Positions 12,882 to 39,408 of a stretch of 64,000 nt of DNA are shown in pieces. The DNA is from Acestrorhynchus altus (lineage: Eukaryota; Chordata; Actinopteri; Characiformes; Acestrorhynchidae). Positions within the stretch are counted from its first letter, which is position 1. Each line of letters begins with the position of its first letter. Below the pieces are notes generated by a model, which saw only the letters and a list, made by a program, of their open reading frames with translations, did not search any database and was not told the DNA's origin. The position numbers and the translations under genes were made by a program. The stretch spans positions 5,899,083 through 5,963,082 of the forward strand of contig JAVGWO010000026.1 in NCBI GenBank assembly GCA_034509495.1. The letters are read 5' to 3'.

Positions 12882-13105
12882 TCCTTTTCTGGAGAGAAAT
12901 GGGTATAAAAGCAATACAGTTTGCAAAAACTAGGGGCAACAAAGAACTCAACTAGTGCTACAAATGACCAAACAAATTTTCACTTTCATGCGTAATTGCA
13001 AATAATTATTGAAGCATTGCTCGATATCAGAAGTAAGATGTAAGATCAGACAAGCACACATTTGGTGGAAGGTTTGAGAAATGTATCAACCCCTAGGTTT
13101 CCTTA

Positions 13106-14632
13106 TTAACCTGTTAATTTCATGTTCATGGCTCCATGGCTAGGGTCCAAGCTATTCCCCTCTCCTGGAATGCAGGGCAGACGTGGGTCAGAGGCCAAAA
13201 CTAGAGCCACCTTGCAGGTTGGAGATTCAACACGCACCTCACACCAAGGTGGGAAGTCCACAGGCCGGAGAACTCTGAGGAGGGAAGATTAACGGAGTAA
13301 ACATGCAGATTTGAGGAATAATTTGAGTGTTGAAATGTCTACACCATTGTTCAAATGGTTTGGAAAAAAAATCATTTTAAAAGCTTCACATACAAAATTC
13401 TGTCTTTCACTATTGTCCACTAAGTCTGAACAATAGTGGAACCCTATTGGGTTCATTAAAAGGAACTTTTTGACCAGAAAATTAACTATTAAAGAAATTC
13501 AGTTCAGTCATTCTATAGCAATATAACTCAATATACCCTATAGATATTTACCAAGGAACTGTATGAAAAGTCATTTTGTGTAAGCTGACCCAAACATAGG
13601 GCAACTCCGTATGATCCTATTTAGATACATAAATAAATGTAGAGAATGATCACTGACGTTTCACAGCATCCCACACCAACAGGGTGCAGGCAAGTGCACT
13701 GCAGACAGCCCTCCATCCATGTGTCTCCTAGAGAGTAGTTTCTCCCCTCGTATTCACACAGAGCTAGAGAGAGACGAGAAACGAGAAACAGGCTTTTAAC
13801 AAGTCCACGTTAACAGACATCAACAAAGAGATGCCTCTTTTCAGGTATGTCAATCCTCTTCACTAAACTGACATTGTTCTCCAGCATCCTTGTTTATCCT
13901 AAAGAATGTATGTTTGAAGTAAATTAAGATTCTAACAGCATTACAGCCTACAGTTTCCCAGAATCTGTCTGGAGGACCCCTTTCCCTCATCTAGCTCATC
14001 ACATTCAGCCGAATAACCTATTTAGAAACTTCTTGTGCGCTTATGCAGGAACGTCAACGTCTAGAATGACCGCAGGTATTTATTCTAACCACAGGACCTT
14101 AGTTTCCTTACTTTATATAAGTCAAATTTGATGGTGTACCAGCTACATTTTCCTACTGAAGAGATGGAAGTGGGCTTTCCAGGAACTGTTTGGATTGCGT
14201 TTCTCTATTCTTTAAGGTAGCGCCTATGGAACTGGTGTCGAAGCAATATTGGTAAGTGCCAAAAATGTTAGAAGTGAGTCAGCTTTGCACAGAAAACTTT
14301 ATATGAAAAAGGTGGAAATATGCACATTCCTCCAAACAAACGTTTCCAGTTTCCAAACCTGGAGGGCCCGAAGGATCTTAAGAAGTCCAGCATAGTTGAC
14401 ACCTAAAATTACAAACCTCTACTCGACTCCAGTCATACAGGACTGCAGTCTGTATCATTCTGTCTCCCCTGTTCTGGAGGATGTTATTATATTTTGAGGT
14501 ATGACATACATGTATATGGTGCCTGAGGATGGGCATCTCACCTTGTGAGTTGAAGTGGCATTCCATTGGAGCTGCTGAACAACTGGCCCAGAGTGAGACG
14601 ACAATCAAGACTATCATCTTCTGTCCTGTCAT
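13106..14632 (-). CDS. msmp: Microseminoprotein, prostate-associated homolog (secreted, ten cysteines)
   Basis: Three exons on the minus strand: 14632-14542, 13763-13658 and 13274-13106. They join in phase (1, then 2) to give 121 residues. Residues 1 to about 21 form a signal peptide (hydrophobic IVLIVVSLW, then small residues CSAAP). The mature part has ten cysteines in the MSMP pattern, including LQCTCLHPVGVGCCET (human HCTCLHPVGVGCCDT) and, in exon 3, CEVRVESPTCK and SDPRLPC (human CEVRQEAGTCQ and SDPRLPC). The family is made of small secreted disulfide-rich proteins related to beta-microseminoprotein; human MSMP has been reported as a CCR2-binding chemoattractant, and whether that holds in fish is unknown. 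The neighbour and the tail-to-tail orientation with rgp1 match human 9p13.3. A TATA box lies about 75 bp upstream of the start codon. The exons are too short to show as long open frames, so this gene is easily missed. Confidence 0.9.
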
Positions 14633-14706
14633 ATCTTCTCTGTGGCTCTGTCACTTTTTCTCTGAATCCCTATCTAAGGTTTTGTGCCTTCATTTAAGCC
14701 CCCAGA

Positions 14707-14714
14707 CTTTTATA
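14707..14714 (-). promoter_or_regulatory. msmp: TATA box of msmp
   Basis: TATAAAAG read on the minus strand, within GGCTTATAAAAGTCTGG. Transcription would start near 14680-14686, leaving a 5' UTR of roughly 50 nt before the ATG at 14632. Confidence 0.7.
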
Positions 14715-15417
14715 AGCCTGGGGTGTGGGGAGGGCTTTGCCCCCAAGTGCAAGGCGCGGCATTGGGGGGGTAGGTTGGTGGGGAGGTAGAGGAAAAAGGC
14801 TGTGGCTTGGCACCATTCAATCTGTTTCTCCGGAGATTGCCATTCTCCGCTCTACTGAGCATGACCTCGAAAAACGATAGAAATACTGACACATCCTAAG
14901 ATGACTAAGAGTGAGGGAAAGGAGGGAGAGGTAAGAATGAGGAGAGAGGTGAGACAGAGGTAGAGAAGAAGGCATGGCTGCTTACAACCATCTTTTTACA
15001 CATCCTTGGACATTACGTCAGGGTCACTGATACATTAACACCTAATATACTTGTCACCTTGTGAGTTGAACCCTGGTGATTCAGTATCATTGAATGTTGC
15101 TCCTGAGGACATTCAACTTTGCATCAACAACATCAGCAGCAGACAGGTGCTACTGTGGTTACTGTAGGTGCTCTTTGAGCACACAGACAGAGAGGCTTCA
15201 TTCACAGCTGGTGGCCCTCTGGATGCCCTGACCCTCATCTTCTTCCACAGACTTAGCTCATAATGATGATGTCATGGATGTGTCTCTGTTTTGTGACCTC
15301 ACATGGGCTTGGTCCAGTTGAGGCTCCAGTGGATGTTTAGGAGAAGGAAGCTCATAAAGAAAGGATTAGACTTTTATTGCATCTGTGCTGCAGGTGTGTG
15401 TATGCACAGCTCTTGTC

Positions 15418-16570
15418 AAGAGTTTGGGTACACCAAGCCTTTCAAAATGCTTTAAATAAATGAATATTTAAATTCATTTAAATTTTAAATTTTTCTTTGC
15501 CAGTTTGCCAAAATGATTAAAGAAAAATGTTTCAATGTTAAAAGTCAAAGCTGCTGGGACAGTTTACAAAAACTCTTGGTAATAATGCTGTTGCCTACAT
15601 CAAGAATTTATTGGCCAAATATTTCCACATACAAGGCCAGTGAAGTGTCACAGTGCACAGTCTCAGACAATAAACATCTGAACTATTTCTGTATCTCAGT
15701 ACTACCACATAAACTCTTCACTTTAACATTGATTTATCTCTCACAAATTCAATATAAAACTACAAAAGGCATGAAGTTAAAGATGACACATTTCCTTTGT
15801 GTTTTAACCAAACCAATGTTTTACTTTCATCTTTTACATTTTTAAAAGTAACAGAAAAGGAAAAGGGCCTCAAGCAAAACGTTGGGCACCCTGCATAGTT
15901 AGTACCTAGTAGCACCCCCTTGGAAAGTATCACAGCTTGTAAACACTTTTTGTAGCCAAGTGTTTTTCATTCATTCTTCCATGCAAAAGTCTTCCAGTTC
16001 TGTAACAACTTGCATCTTGGGGCATCTTGCATGCACTGCCCTTTTAAGGTCTACCCACAGATTTTCTATGATGTTCAGATCAGTGGACTGTGAGAGCCAT
16101 GGTAAAACTTTTCATTGAATCTATTCTTCCCTCTACCTGTAAAATGTTCCCTGTGCCATTGGCTGCAACAAAACTCTCAGGATTATTGATCCACCCACAT
16201 ACTGAATGGTTGGAGAGGTTATCTTTTTATGATTTTATTTCTCCAAACATACCTTTGCTTATTGTGGCCAAAGAACCTCATCAGATGTTGCTGAACAGTA
16301 GAAGAGTGTACCACAACTCCAGAGTCTGCTAAATCTTCCTGAATCATACAAGCAACTGTCTCCGAAAATTTTATTTCACATCATATCTTGACCTCCACTG
16401 TTCCTGTTAACTGTCATCTCTAATTTACATTTTGAAACTGAGGAAATGGCAATCTGCAAATGTTTTGTTGTCTTCTCTAGCCTTCTCCTGCTTTGTGGGC
16501 CTCAATCATTTTCATTTTCAGAGTGCCAAGCAGATGGTTTGAAGAACCCATGGTTGTTGTTTTTGGGAGA
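15418..16570 (-). pseudogene. Decayed Tc1-like element with transposase remnants
   Basis: The terminal-repeat-like TTTGGGTACACC is at 15425. Sequence such as TTGGGCACCCTGCATAGTTA, TAGTAGCACCCCCTTGG, GATTTTCTATGATGTTCAGA, TTCTTCCCTCTACCTGTAAA and CCAAACATACCTTTGCTTAT is the antisense of a Tc1 transposase common in fishes and amphibians. No long open frame remains. A second fragment of the same element lies at 43240-43560. Confidence 0.65.
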
Positions 16571-16639
16571 AGTTTGGGTAGTTTGGGAGAATCTGGGTAT
16601 TTAGAAAGCTTTGAAATTTGCATCACCTGGCATTTCCTA

Positions 16640-16878
16640 ACAATGATTGTGAACAAGCCATAACCACAGGATCATTAAGGTCTGAATTTATCACAGATTT
16701 AAACCATTTTTTATTTTTTAATAAATTTGCAAACAATTCAAACAAATTTTCTCTCTTTGTCATTGTGGGGTATTGTGTACAGAACTTTGATCAAAAAAAT
16801 TGAATTTAATCAATTTTGGAATAAAGCTGTAACATTAAAAGTGAAGTGGTGTGAAAACTTTCCAGGTTCCTTTACCTG
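16640..16878 (+). mobile_element. 3' end of a Tc1-like transposon
   Basis: AATAAATTTGCAAACAATTC, TTGTCATTGTGGGGTATTGTG, TTTGGAATAAAGCTGTAAC and GTGAAAACTTTCCAGGT are the characteristic 3' region and terminal repeat of a fish Tc1 family. The opposite-end version occurs at 63040-63362. Confidence 0.65.
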
Positions 16879-16879
16879 C

Positions 16880-17098
16880 ATTGAGCTGTGGAGCAGTGGA
16901 ACTGTGTTTTCTATAATGGTGGTGTTTCATCCAATACTCCCGAACTCACTAATGCACTTGAATGCAATCAAATCCTCACAGCAATGAACAAATCCTTCCC
17001 TAGACAGTAGAGACAGTTAATCCAAGAAAAGGATAAATTCAGAAAAACAATTAATGATCAGGTGTCCCAATACATTAATGTGTATAAAGTACATATTG
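16880..17098. mobile_element. MITE family A copy (partial)
   Basis: It contains CATTGAGCTGTGGAGCAGTGG, AACTCACTAATGCACTTGAATG and AGGTGTCCCAATACATTAATG, shared with the copies near 53110 and 58800. Confidence 0.6.
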
Positions 17099-18594
17099 TA
17101 GTAATGGCATTATTCTCTTGCTAGTGATGCAAGCAATTAAACCAATGCAGTTGAATAATGTGAAAATTTATTTTTATTATTTTGTAAAATATTGCCACGT
17201 ATAGTAACAATGCTGAAGCAGAAATACACAAATAGAGATATATGAGAAATACATCAATAGATTACTCATTTCTCCATACAATATGTCACTTTTCTCTCAA
17301 GGCTGACATGCTCTCCTGTCAGTCTTTGTCTAGTCCAATTGTCTAGATTATGACGTAAAAAAGTGTTGCCTTATTAAAACATCTTAATATCTCAAAAATC
17401 ATAGGCTGTTGTTTTAATGACAATAATGTTAGGGAAAGAAACATGTTGTTCAAACTTATGCAAAATTTGAATAGATATGAAAAGCAATATATTATATGTC
17501 TTTAAATTATTATAACACATTTTGATTTTTTTAAATAATAAATAATTTTTGTATTTTAATTGTACCAGAGAAATAACCTCTATTTTGGGAGACGTTTAGA
17601 GGTGTCTGCGTATTTAGAGAGCTTTGAAATTTGCAGCACTTGGCATTTCCTAACTATGATTGTGAACAACTCGGCCAAAGTTATCTGAGCACTCAAATCT
17701 TTCAGGGTTCCCATACTCTTGCAAGGTACTCTTGCAAGGACATAGGTAGGTGTTTATGTGTTTTTCCCAGTCAAGTTTGGAAAGGAAGATGTAATGTCCT
17801 CTAACAGCACTTTTTTCCCTTGTTAAAGATCTTGCTAGTTAAGCCTGGTGTTGAGTGCGTGTATGTGGAGGATATGAGATGAGGTTCGCAAGTGTCTTAA
17901 GAAGGTGTGTCTAGAACACTACAAAGGTAATGCTCTTTGAGCCAGAACATTACAAACATTACACATTCACCCTCACATTAGCTCATCTCAAATCCCTGTT
18001 GCTATCAAGGTGGAAAAAATTGTGATAGGAGGAACAGGCCTTTTTTATGAGTCCCAGGAGCCCCACTACTCTCTGTTTGGAGTATTTGGGCCCGTGTCAC
18101 CCCACAGTAGTTTCAGAGGCGTTGAAAGCTCATTGCTGTGTCAGGCCTGTGGTGCTGCTACTCAATAACTGGGCCACACGCCGCAGTCTGGACAGAGTGA
18201 CTCACCACTACCCCATCGGCTCCTGCACTGTTCCTCTGAGGAGCTACAGCCCCATGGCTCTGCAGCACGTATTCCCTTTCCCTTCATGTTACGAGTCTGT
18301 TTTTGTGACACAAATTAAATCTTAACCTTTAGACTTAAAAGCAACATCTAATGCATCCTTAAGAAGTACATAATACTTTATACTGCTGAGGCAATGAGAT
18401 TATGCTCTGCTTAGCTGCAACAATAAAGCTGCCAAAGAATGCATTTATTGAGTATTGAAAGTTATTTGATGTATTAATATAAGTCTGAGATCTTATTTGG
18501 GTAGTAAAATGTGTTGTATAAGAAGCCTGTTTACAACCCTTTCATTTTGCATTCAGGTCAAAATGTGCCAGTGTTCCTTCACCTCTGAAGGTGT

Positions 18595-19385
18595 ATTGTG
18601 GTATCTGACATCAAGATGTCAGCAGATATTTTATGTCCTGTAGGTTGTGCCGTGGGACTCAGAATAGGGCCACTGGGGCCTCACACTGGAGATAGGCCTG
18701 TGGAGGGGCTCCTTGGTGAGCACCTGGCTGTTGTTTGTGCATGTGCACTGAACTGCAGTTCAAAGTACCCAGGCTTCTTGGAGTCCTTGAAGGGAGTGCT
18801 GGAAAGTGCCCCTCCTGGGGACTTCTGCTGGGAGACTCACATGGACAATGACAATGTGACCTAGAAGGAAGTGATTAGGAGGAACGGCCTCTCCAATCTG
18901 AACCCATGTGGTGTCTGTGCTTGGTACGGTTTATCCATGTCGAGCACCATGTTCAAATACAAGGGTGTCCATAAATGCACCAGGCATCAGGATACCCTAG
19001 GCCGCAGTTTGATGATGGACTTTATATTTGTATCATCTGACTTGTGGCCATGTGTTTTGGACACTGGTGAAGAGAGGAGCTGAGCTGTCAACTAATCACC
19101 ACCTTGTGGTGAGTTGGATCATGTGGCGGGTAAGAATGCTGCCCTGACTCAGAATACCTAAACGTGTGACCCCTAAACGGGTCTGCTCAGAATGGCTGGC
19201 AGAGGCCTTTCAGGAAGTTCATCAACTCCGACATCCGATAGATCTTTGATTGCTTCTCGTGGGAGGAGGGAGATATTGACTCAGAATGGACCATGTTCCA
19301 TGCCTCCATTGTCGAGGTGGGAAATTGGATCTGTGGCCACAAGGATGTTGCTGCCCGTTGTGTCTGCAGTCCCTGAACCTAATGA
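18595..19385 (+). pseudogene. LINE endonuclease-domain fragment
   Basis: Translated pieces, broken by stops and frame changes, read CSSKYPGFLESLKGVLESAP, then THMDNDNVT, RRNGLSNLNPCGVCA, FKYKGVHKCTRHQDTLGRS and MMDFIFVSSDLWPCVLDTG. This is the order of the apurinic-type endonuclease domain of fish non-LTR retrotransposons (usual strings 'FNAHVGNDSVTW', 'HQDTLGRSS' and 'TDHHLVVSW'). The catalytic GDFNAHVGN segment is degraded. No reverse transcriptase region follows, so it is a 5'- and 3'-truncated relic. Confidence 0.8.
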
Positions 19386-19489
19386 TGGAAATCCCAGGTA
19401 TAGGAGGCTGTCAAGGTTCATATTTCTTACTACTTATTTGTAACCTGTTCAGGTGTGGTGACCTCACATATTATGTGTAACTAAATAGA

Positions 19490-19830
19490 CTTTTTTGGCC
19501 TGATATTTTGCTGCAGCTGGAACACTTGACCATCCAGAGAACCCCACTGCCCCCTCGGCATCAAGCCCCAGGAATGTGTGTTTGCATCAGGGAGAAAAGC
19601 CAAAGCCCCTGCTGGGATTGCATGGAGCTTTCGGTAGAAGAGCAATTGTCCTTGTCCTCTTAAACAGCTCTTTAACTCCGAGTGGAGCATGTAATGGAGC
19701 GAGGTGCTGGGCTGGTGTGGAGACTGACTCATCAAACCGTTATATAAGCTCAGCCAACCCACAGCAGGGAAGAGAGAGTTATGCACTTGTAACTGGGCAT
19801 TCATCAGGCTGAAACACAGCTTTTCATAAA
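19490..19830. other. G+C-richer unassigned segment with a TATA-like motif
   Basis: About 340 bp less A+T-rich than its flanks, with TATATAAGC at 19740-19748. Frames are open on both strands for about 80-105 codons, but no translated string resembles a known family. It could be an isolated regulatory segment or an old repeat; nothing decides between them. Confidence 0.2.
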
Positions 19831-20682
19831 TGTGAATTAGATGAGGGAACAGTGAGTTTCTTTGCTGGTTTCACTGTCTTGGACTTTCCTCAGCACTCAA
19901 ACAGAGAGGCACAAAGTATATTTTGCATGCAGTATTGAAGGATGATGACAGACTGGAGGGTTTTCTAGCTTAATCTTTACTTTGTCTGTGTACACAGAAC
20001 ACAAGTGAAGTTCTGACTGCCAAAGGTAAGAGCACTGGAGTCAAGCAGGTTAAAGAATACTTGTTCCTTGTTCCTGTGCTCTTTACAGAACTGTCCACAT
20101 CCATCCAGAAATGTTTAAAATGAAGAAATCCATGTGTTTTGGCCCTCATCCACACAAACACTGCATTTTGGTTGACAGAAGTTTAAAAATCTCTTTTGGG
20201 TGTTGTTTGATGTAGAATATGTTTGACATTTTCAGTTTTCGTGTGGACAGGCAAATGTTCTGGAGACTGAACAGATTAATAAAATCTTTGTTGGATAATG
20301 TGCCCAAGCTTTGTGCTGTATTTAGGCCTGTTTTGGATGCCATAATAAGAGAGCACAGAAAGCATGTGAGCACATTTTTGCACACCTAAATTAATAGGTA
20401 GAGTAATATTCTTCAAATTTTGTTCAGGAGAGCTGGTGTTCAGCACAGTCTGGTGATTTTCCCACTCAAACACATCAGCCAGTAATTATCAGATGCCTTT
20501 GCATGAGTTTGTCATCTATGTTCATGTTGGCAGTTGATTTTGTAAAGAGTGTGAAAATCATGACATAACCATAACCAAATCCTTTGGTCCACATTTGTGT
20601 GGTTTTATGTTTACATTGTCTTTTACCTGTGAATTGTTAAAAAAGGTAATTATTTCTCCATGAATTAATCTGTTATTATTTA

Positions 20683-21035
20683 CGTTTACATTGTGTATAC
20701 TGTACTGTCTATTGATGTTATTTATGTTTATATTGTGTATACTGTACTGTCTATGGATCCGTTATTAGTTTATATTGTGTATACTGTACTGTCTATTGAT
20801 GTTATTATTCATGTTTATATTGTGTATACTCTACTGTCCATTGATATCTTATTATTTATGTTTATATTGTCTATACTGTACTATCTATTGATCTTATTTT
20901 TTTAGGTTTTTTTATTGTCTATACTGTACTGTATATTGATCTGTTTTTGTACTGACTGCCTTGCTCTCCTTTGCTGTTGTAACACTGTGATCTTCCACAC
21001 TGTGGGACTAATAAATGATTATCTAATCTTAAAGA
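20683..21035 (+). mobile_element. Retro-element 3' tail with internal minisatellite
   Basis: Six diverged units of about 45-60 bp share TTTATATTGTGTATACTGTA and CTGTCTATTGAT. They are followed by a TGTAACACTGTGATCTTCC-like stretch and a terminal GGGACTAATAAATGATTATC, the style of tail that ends many fish LINE and SINE copies. It lies about 200 bp upstream of the pik3c3 promoter region. Confidence 0.7.
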
Positions 21036-21219
21036 TCACTGCTGGCCCACCAATGCTCACTGGGATTATTCAAACATTTGGATGTTATTTTGCAGCTGGT
21101 CCATAACTTCATCTCTAACTTAATTAGAAAGCATATCACACTGTCTGACACCCTTTCATTAAGGGCCTCTTAATTCAGAAAATGTTAACTTATGAAACGA
21201 TTCACAGGTAGAAGACGAT

Positions 21220-21717
21220 GTAAACGTAAATCCTCGGTGATAAAGTAAAACATGAAAATCTAGCCCGAGGGCTCTTTCACGGGCTCGAACCAGTTTCACC
21301 AAAAGTTTGTCCGTCTTCACTTTCCGTCCGGGACTCGACTCGGACTTGACTAATCGGTCCGGATAACGTGATGAATGCTGGGTCGAGGGCTGTGATCGGA
21401 GTTTGTGGTGTCGATTGGTTTTGCCTGTTTTGGTATAGTGTAGTGTTTTGCTGTGCTCGGTAAATAAAGAAGCCGCCATGGCTCTGCAGTCGGACAGAAA
21501 AACACTTTGTCATCAACGTAGTTAAATATTATCGCACTTTGTGCCGCACTGGGGATTATATAGAGAGTGGTGCAGGGATTTAGTGGGCGTTATAGGAGAC
21601 TTTTAGCTGCTGCAGTGAAAGTGCAGGGCTGTGTTTGTGAGCTGGGCCTGCTCCTCACCGGCTCACTTTCCCTCTTTTTCTTTTCTTCTGCCGATCTTCT
21701 GTATTTCTAAGTGACTA
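21220..21717 (+). promoter_or_regulatory. pik3c3: pik3c3 promoter and 5' UTR region
   Basis: This CpG-containing segment, clearly less A+T-rich than its flanks, runs up to the start codon at 21718. No TATA box sits at a convincing place. It is judged a CpG-type housekeeping promoter by position and composition only. Confidence 0.4.
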
Positions 21718-36404
<14,687 letters not shown>

Positions 36405-36724
36405 GAAGGCATGCTGATAGCCGAAACTGGACAGCTGTTGCCATAGTAACGGAAGCAAGACAGAACAAATAAGAGTGGAAAAATGTGCCAAGAACAACTC
36501 TAGCCGCATGCACGCCGGCAACTTTTCCGCCACTGGAAACACTGCGGTCTGGGCACTGTAGAATCTTCTGTAAATATTATTCATACTATATAAAATTATA
36601 TTGCACTGTTTATGTAAAAACCTCATGGTTAAATATAGATACTAACTTGAAAAGAATGAAACCACAGTGTGACGTTTTGCATAATTTGTAGTTCAGCGCA
36701 AAAAAAAAAAATTGTTTATTGAAT

Positions 36725-36915
36725 TTTACTCCCTTTTCTACCAAATTGGTAGCATCAGTTAACCCATTTGTTTGTAGCTCCCCCAAATACTTGCAATGCT
36801 CCCAACACTAAGAGGTTACCAACTACAGCTTTTTTTTCCTCAAACTGCTGTTGACGCACCATCGCCAGGCTAGAGACACCTGTCCCTGCCAACACCACCG
36901 TTAGTGTGAAGAGTC
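36725..36915. mobile_element. SINE-like dispersed repeat
   Basis: The strings TAGCTCCCCCAAATACTTGC, CTCCCAACACTAAGAGGTTA and GACGCACCATCGCCAGG follow a repeat common in catfish and characin genomes. It lies about 320 bp after the pik3c3 stop and is preceded by a poly-A run. Confidence 0.45.
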
Positions 36916-38867
36916 TTTACGTCCTGTAAATTGTGAGGTGGGGCCTTTTTGGATTACATAATTGAGCCTTGAGCACAAATGACCCTGTTGCTAGTTCATC
37001 AGTTGCCTGTTTTTTGGAGCACTATTACTACTGACCACTGCCTACCAGGAACATCCCACAAGACCTGCCTGCTATATTGGAGATACTCTGGCCAAGTCTT
37101 ATATCACACATACATATATAAACTCACTATACAAAAAATAGCCACCTTGGGTTGAAGGCGCTAGTATCTTTAGGCTTTAGGAGATAGCATTGATGGGAAA
37201 AATAATTGATTACATTTGGGTGAGGCAAAGGCCATAGTATTAAGGAAATTGCTGAATTTGCAAGGGCATTGAAGCATGTACTCATGGAGATTTACCATGA
37301 GTAACAAAATTCCCAGTGTACAGGAATTTATTGGTAGAATTGTGGCCAAAAGATCAAGTGAAAAAAGGCCTCGTGTCATGGTGGGCAGTTCACATTATGG
37401 CCTTTGACATGCCCGAATGCAATCGCTCATTATGCTAATCATTAACAAGTTACTACCACCTAAACATGTAAGGTGACTAATGTCTGGTGAGCAGAGTGTT
37501 TCTCAACCCAAATACACATTTTGTAAATCAGAAAACAGCCCGTCTGTACAGACTCATGATGTTCAGTGCAATCATCTTATAATCCAATTAAAAATCTACA
37601 CTGTATATCCAGTATGTGTACTGGGCACATTGAAGATGGAAATTTACCCATGCAATAAAAATGAAGTGTCATGAACTGAACAGACGTTTTAGGCCCAGCA
37701 CACTCCTGTTCATCAGGATGTTTTTCAAGGCTGTGGGTTGTGGCTTTATTAAAGCGGCGCTCGTTTCCTCTCTTTGTATTGCTCTCCTGCCTTTCAATTC
37801 GGTCAACTCGAAACCTGACATTTAAAATTGGTCTGCAGTGGAGCACCATTTGGCATCACATTGTTTGATTTACATGTTGCATACATTCGTGTACTAGTGG
37901 AATAATTTGCTACAGTCTCAATCACTAAAGGTCACTCTGCTACATAACCATAACACACCCCCTCCCCACTGCTCTGCCAAACGACAGAGCAGCAAATCGG
38001 TTGATCAGCAAATCACTTTTTCCACTGGATTAATCAGCTTGAAATGGAGTGAAACCAGGGAGCAGTTCAAATTCAGAGACCTTGAAAAAGCTTCAGTGCA
38101 GCCAGAAGTTCAACAAGTTAGCTGGGGGTAAAAAAAAAAAAAAAACCATTTGGACACAGTTGGACAATAATTATAATTAAAGTCATACATGGCAATAATG
38201 CTAAAGCACAACTGCATTTCTCTAAACCTGCATTTTTCAAGCCAATTATGTTTCCAGAGCAAAAAAGCCATTATTATAGGACATGCACACATTAGGTGAA
38301 TTGTGCAGCACAAAACAAAGCCCTGTTGGGCAATGTCGAGTCAGTGAAGGAAAAGCTGGGGGAGGGGGAGGTATAGAGGTATAGCTTATAGCAGGCCAAG
38401 AAACCCTGTGCCCCCCCAAGTTTGGCCCAAGAGTGTTTGAGACCATCATGGGGGTTGAAACAACAGGAGAGGATTTATAGCAGCCTACAGAAATGAGTCA
38501 CACAACTATATGGGGGGTATACCAAAACCAACAGCGTGTCTGGAGACAATTAAGAGTGTCCAACAGATCGAGGGCCTTTCCATCTCACCATTTATTTGAT
38601 TTATTCATACATAAAACATGTTGAGGTGACATACACTATGGCACACGGTGAATAAAATTATTCCATATGTACAAGGTCACGACAACAAAAATTTGACCAA
38701 CATTGTATGTACATGGACAGTACCGTGAGAATGTTTAATTGCTAAAATGTCTCTGTGACCTGTGACAGCAATAGGATTCTAATATTCAAGAATTCAATTT
38801 GTAAAAGCTTTGTCAACACAAATGTGACTGGCGAAACCACTCATTCACCTATACAGCGGTACACTAT

Positions 38868-39255
38868 ATGGACAGACATATTGGGACACTTGTATTAAAA
38901 AGTGGTTTGTCTTGCTTTTGTTGGAGTAACTGTCTGACTAGCCGCCTTCTAGATTTTGGACAATTACTGTAAAGATTTGATTGATTTCATCTACAGGAGC
39001 ATTAGTGAGGTCAGGACGTTGGATCATCACCACCCCACCTCCAACTCATCCTAAAAGTATTGTATGGAGCACAATCATTCTAGTGAACACAGTTCCACTG
39101 CTGAGCTTAATGCTGAGGGACTTTATACCCCTTTAACCCACACCTGGCATGGTGCCAATAGGTTCACATTTATGTGCTCCAGAGTGTCCTATTCTATTGG
39201 CAGTGCCTCTGTTTATAAGAACCAAACACAGGCTATTCTATTCTACTGCTTCTAA
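38868..39255. mobile_element. MITE family A copy (opposite orientation)
   Basis: It starts with the inverted terminal string ACACTATATGGACAGACATA followed by TTGGGACACTTGTATT. Internal GGAGCACAATCATTCTAGTG and CCCACACCTGGCATGGTGCC pair with other copies read in reverse. Confidence 0.7.
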
Positions 39256-39408
39256 GCTCTCTCTTAAGCCATCGAACATCTCTGTTGTCTTCAAGAGAAA
39301 AAACATCTGTACATGCATGTAAAGGAACGCAAAGGTTCTGTTTAGAAGAGCTAGATTGGGCTCCTTTTTCATATTAAAATTAGTCAACACATCCACATTG
39401 CTCATTTT

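Larger units (their letters stand above)
14895..21200. other. Gene-poor interval between msmp and pik3c3
   Basis: Apart from the Tc1, LINE, MITE and minisatellite features listed, I see no gene here. 14895-15415 is upstream flank of msmp with a GA-rich patch near 14915-14970. 17100-18040 is A+T-rich with nothing recognised. 18047-18325 is open for 92 codons, but its translation (rich in L, S, P and H) matches nothing I know. Human NPR2, the neighbour of MSMP in mammals, is not here. Confidence 0.6.
36405..39408. other. Intergenic interval between convergent pik3c3 and the cytokine receptor
   Basis: This holds both 3' UTRs. No canonical AATAAA follows the pik3c3 stop until 37654, so its 3' end is unclear. 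Two minus-strand AATAAA motifs (38591-38596 and 38600-38605) could end the receptor transcript about 800 nt after its stop. Repeats are listed separately, and no other gene is seen. Confidence 0.5.

Noticed and set aside
18047..18325. Possible 92-codon gene or exon
   Set aside because: No family resemblance, no splice-site support that I could defend, and it lies next to a LINE relic.
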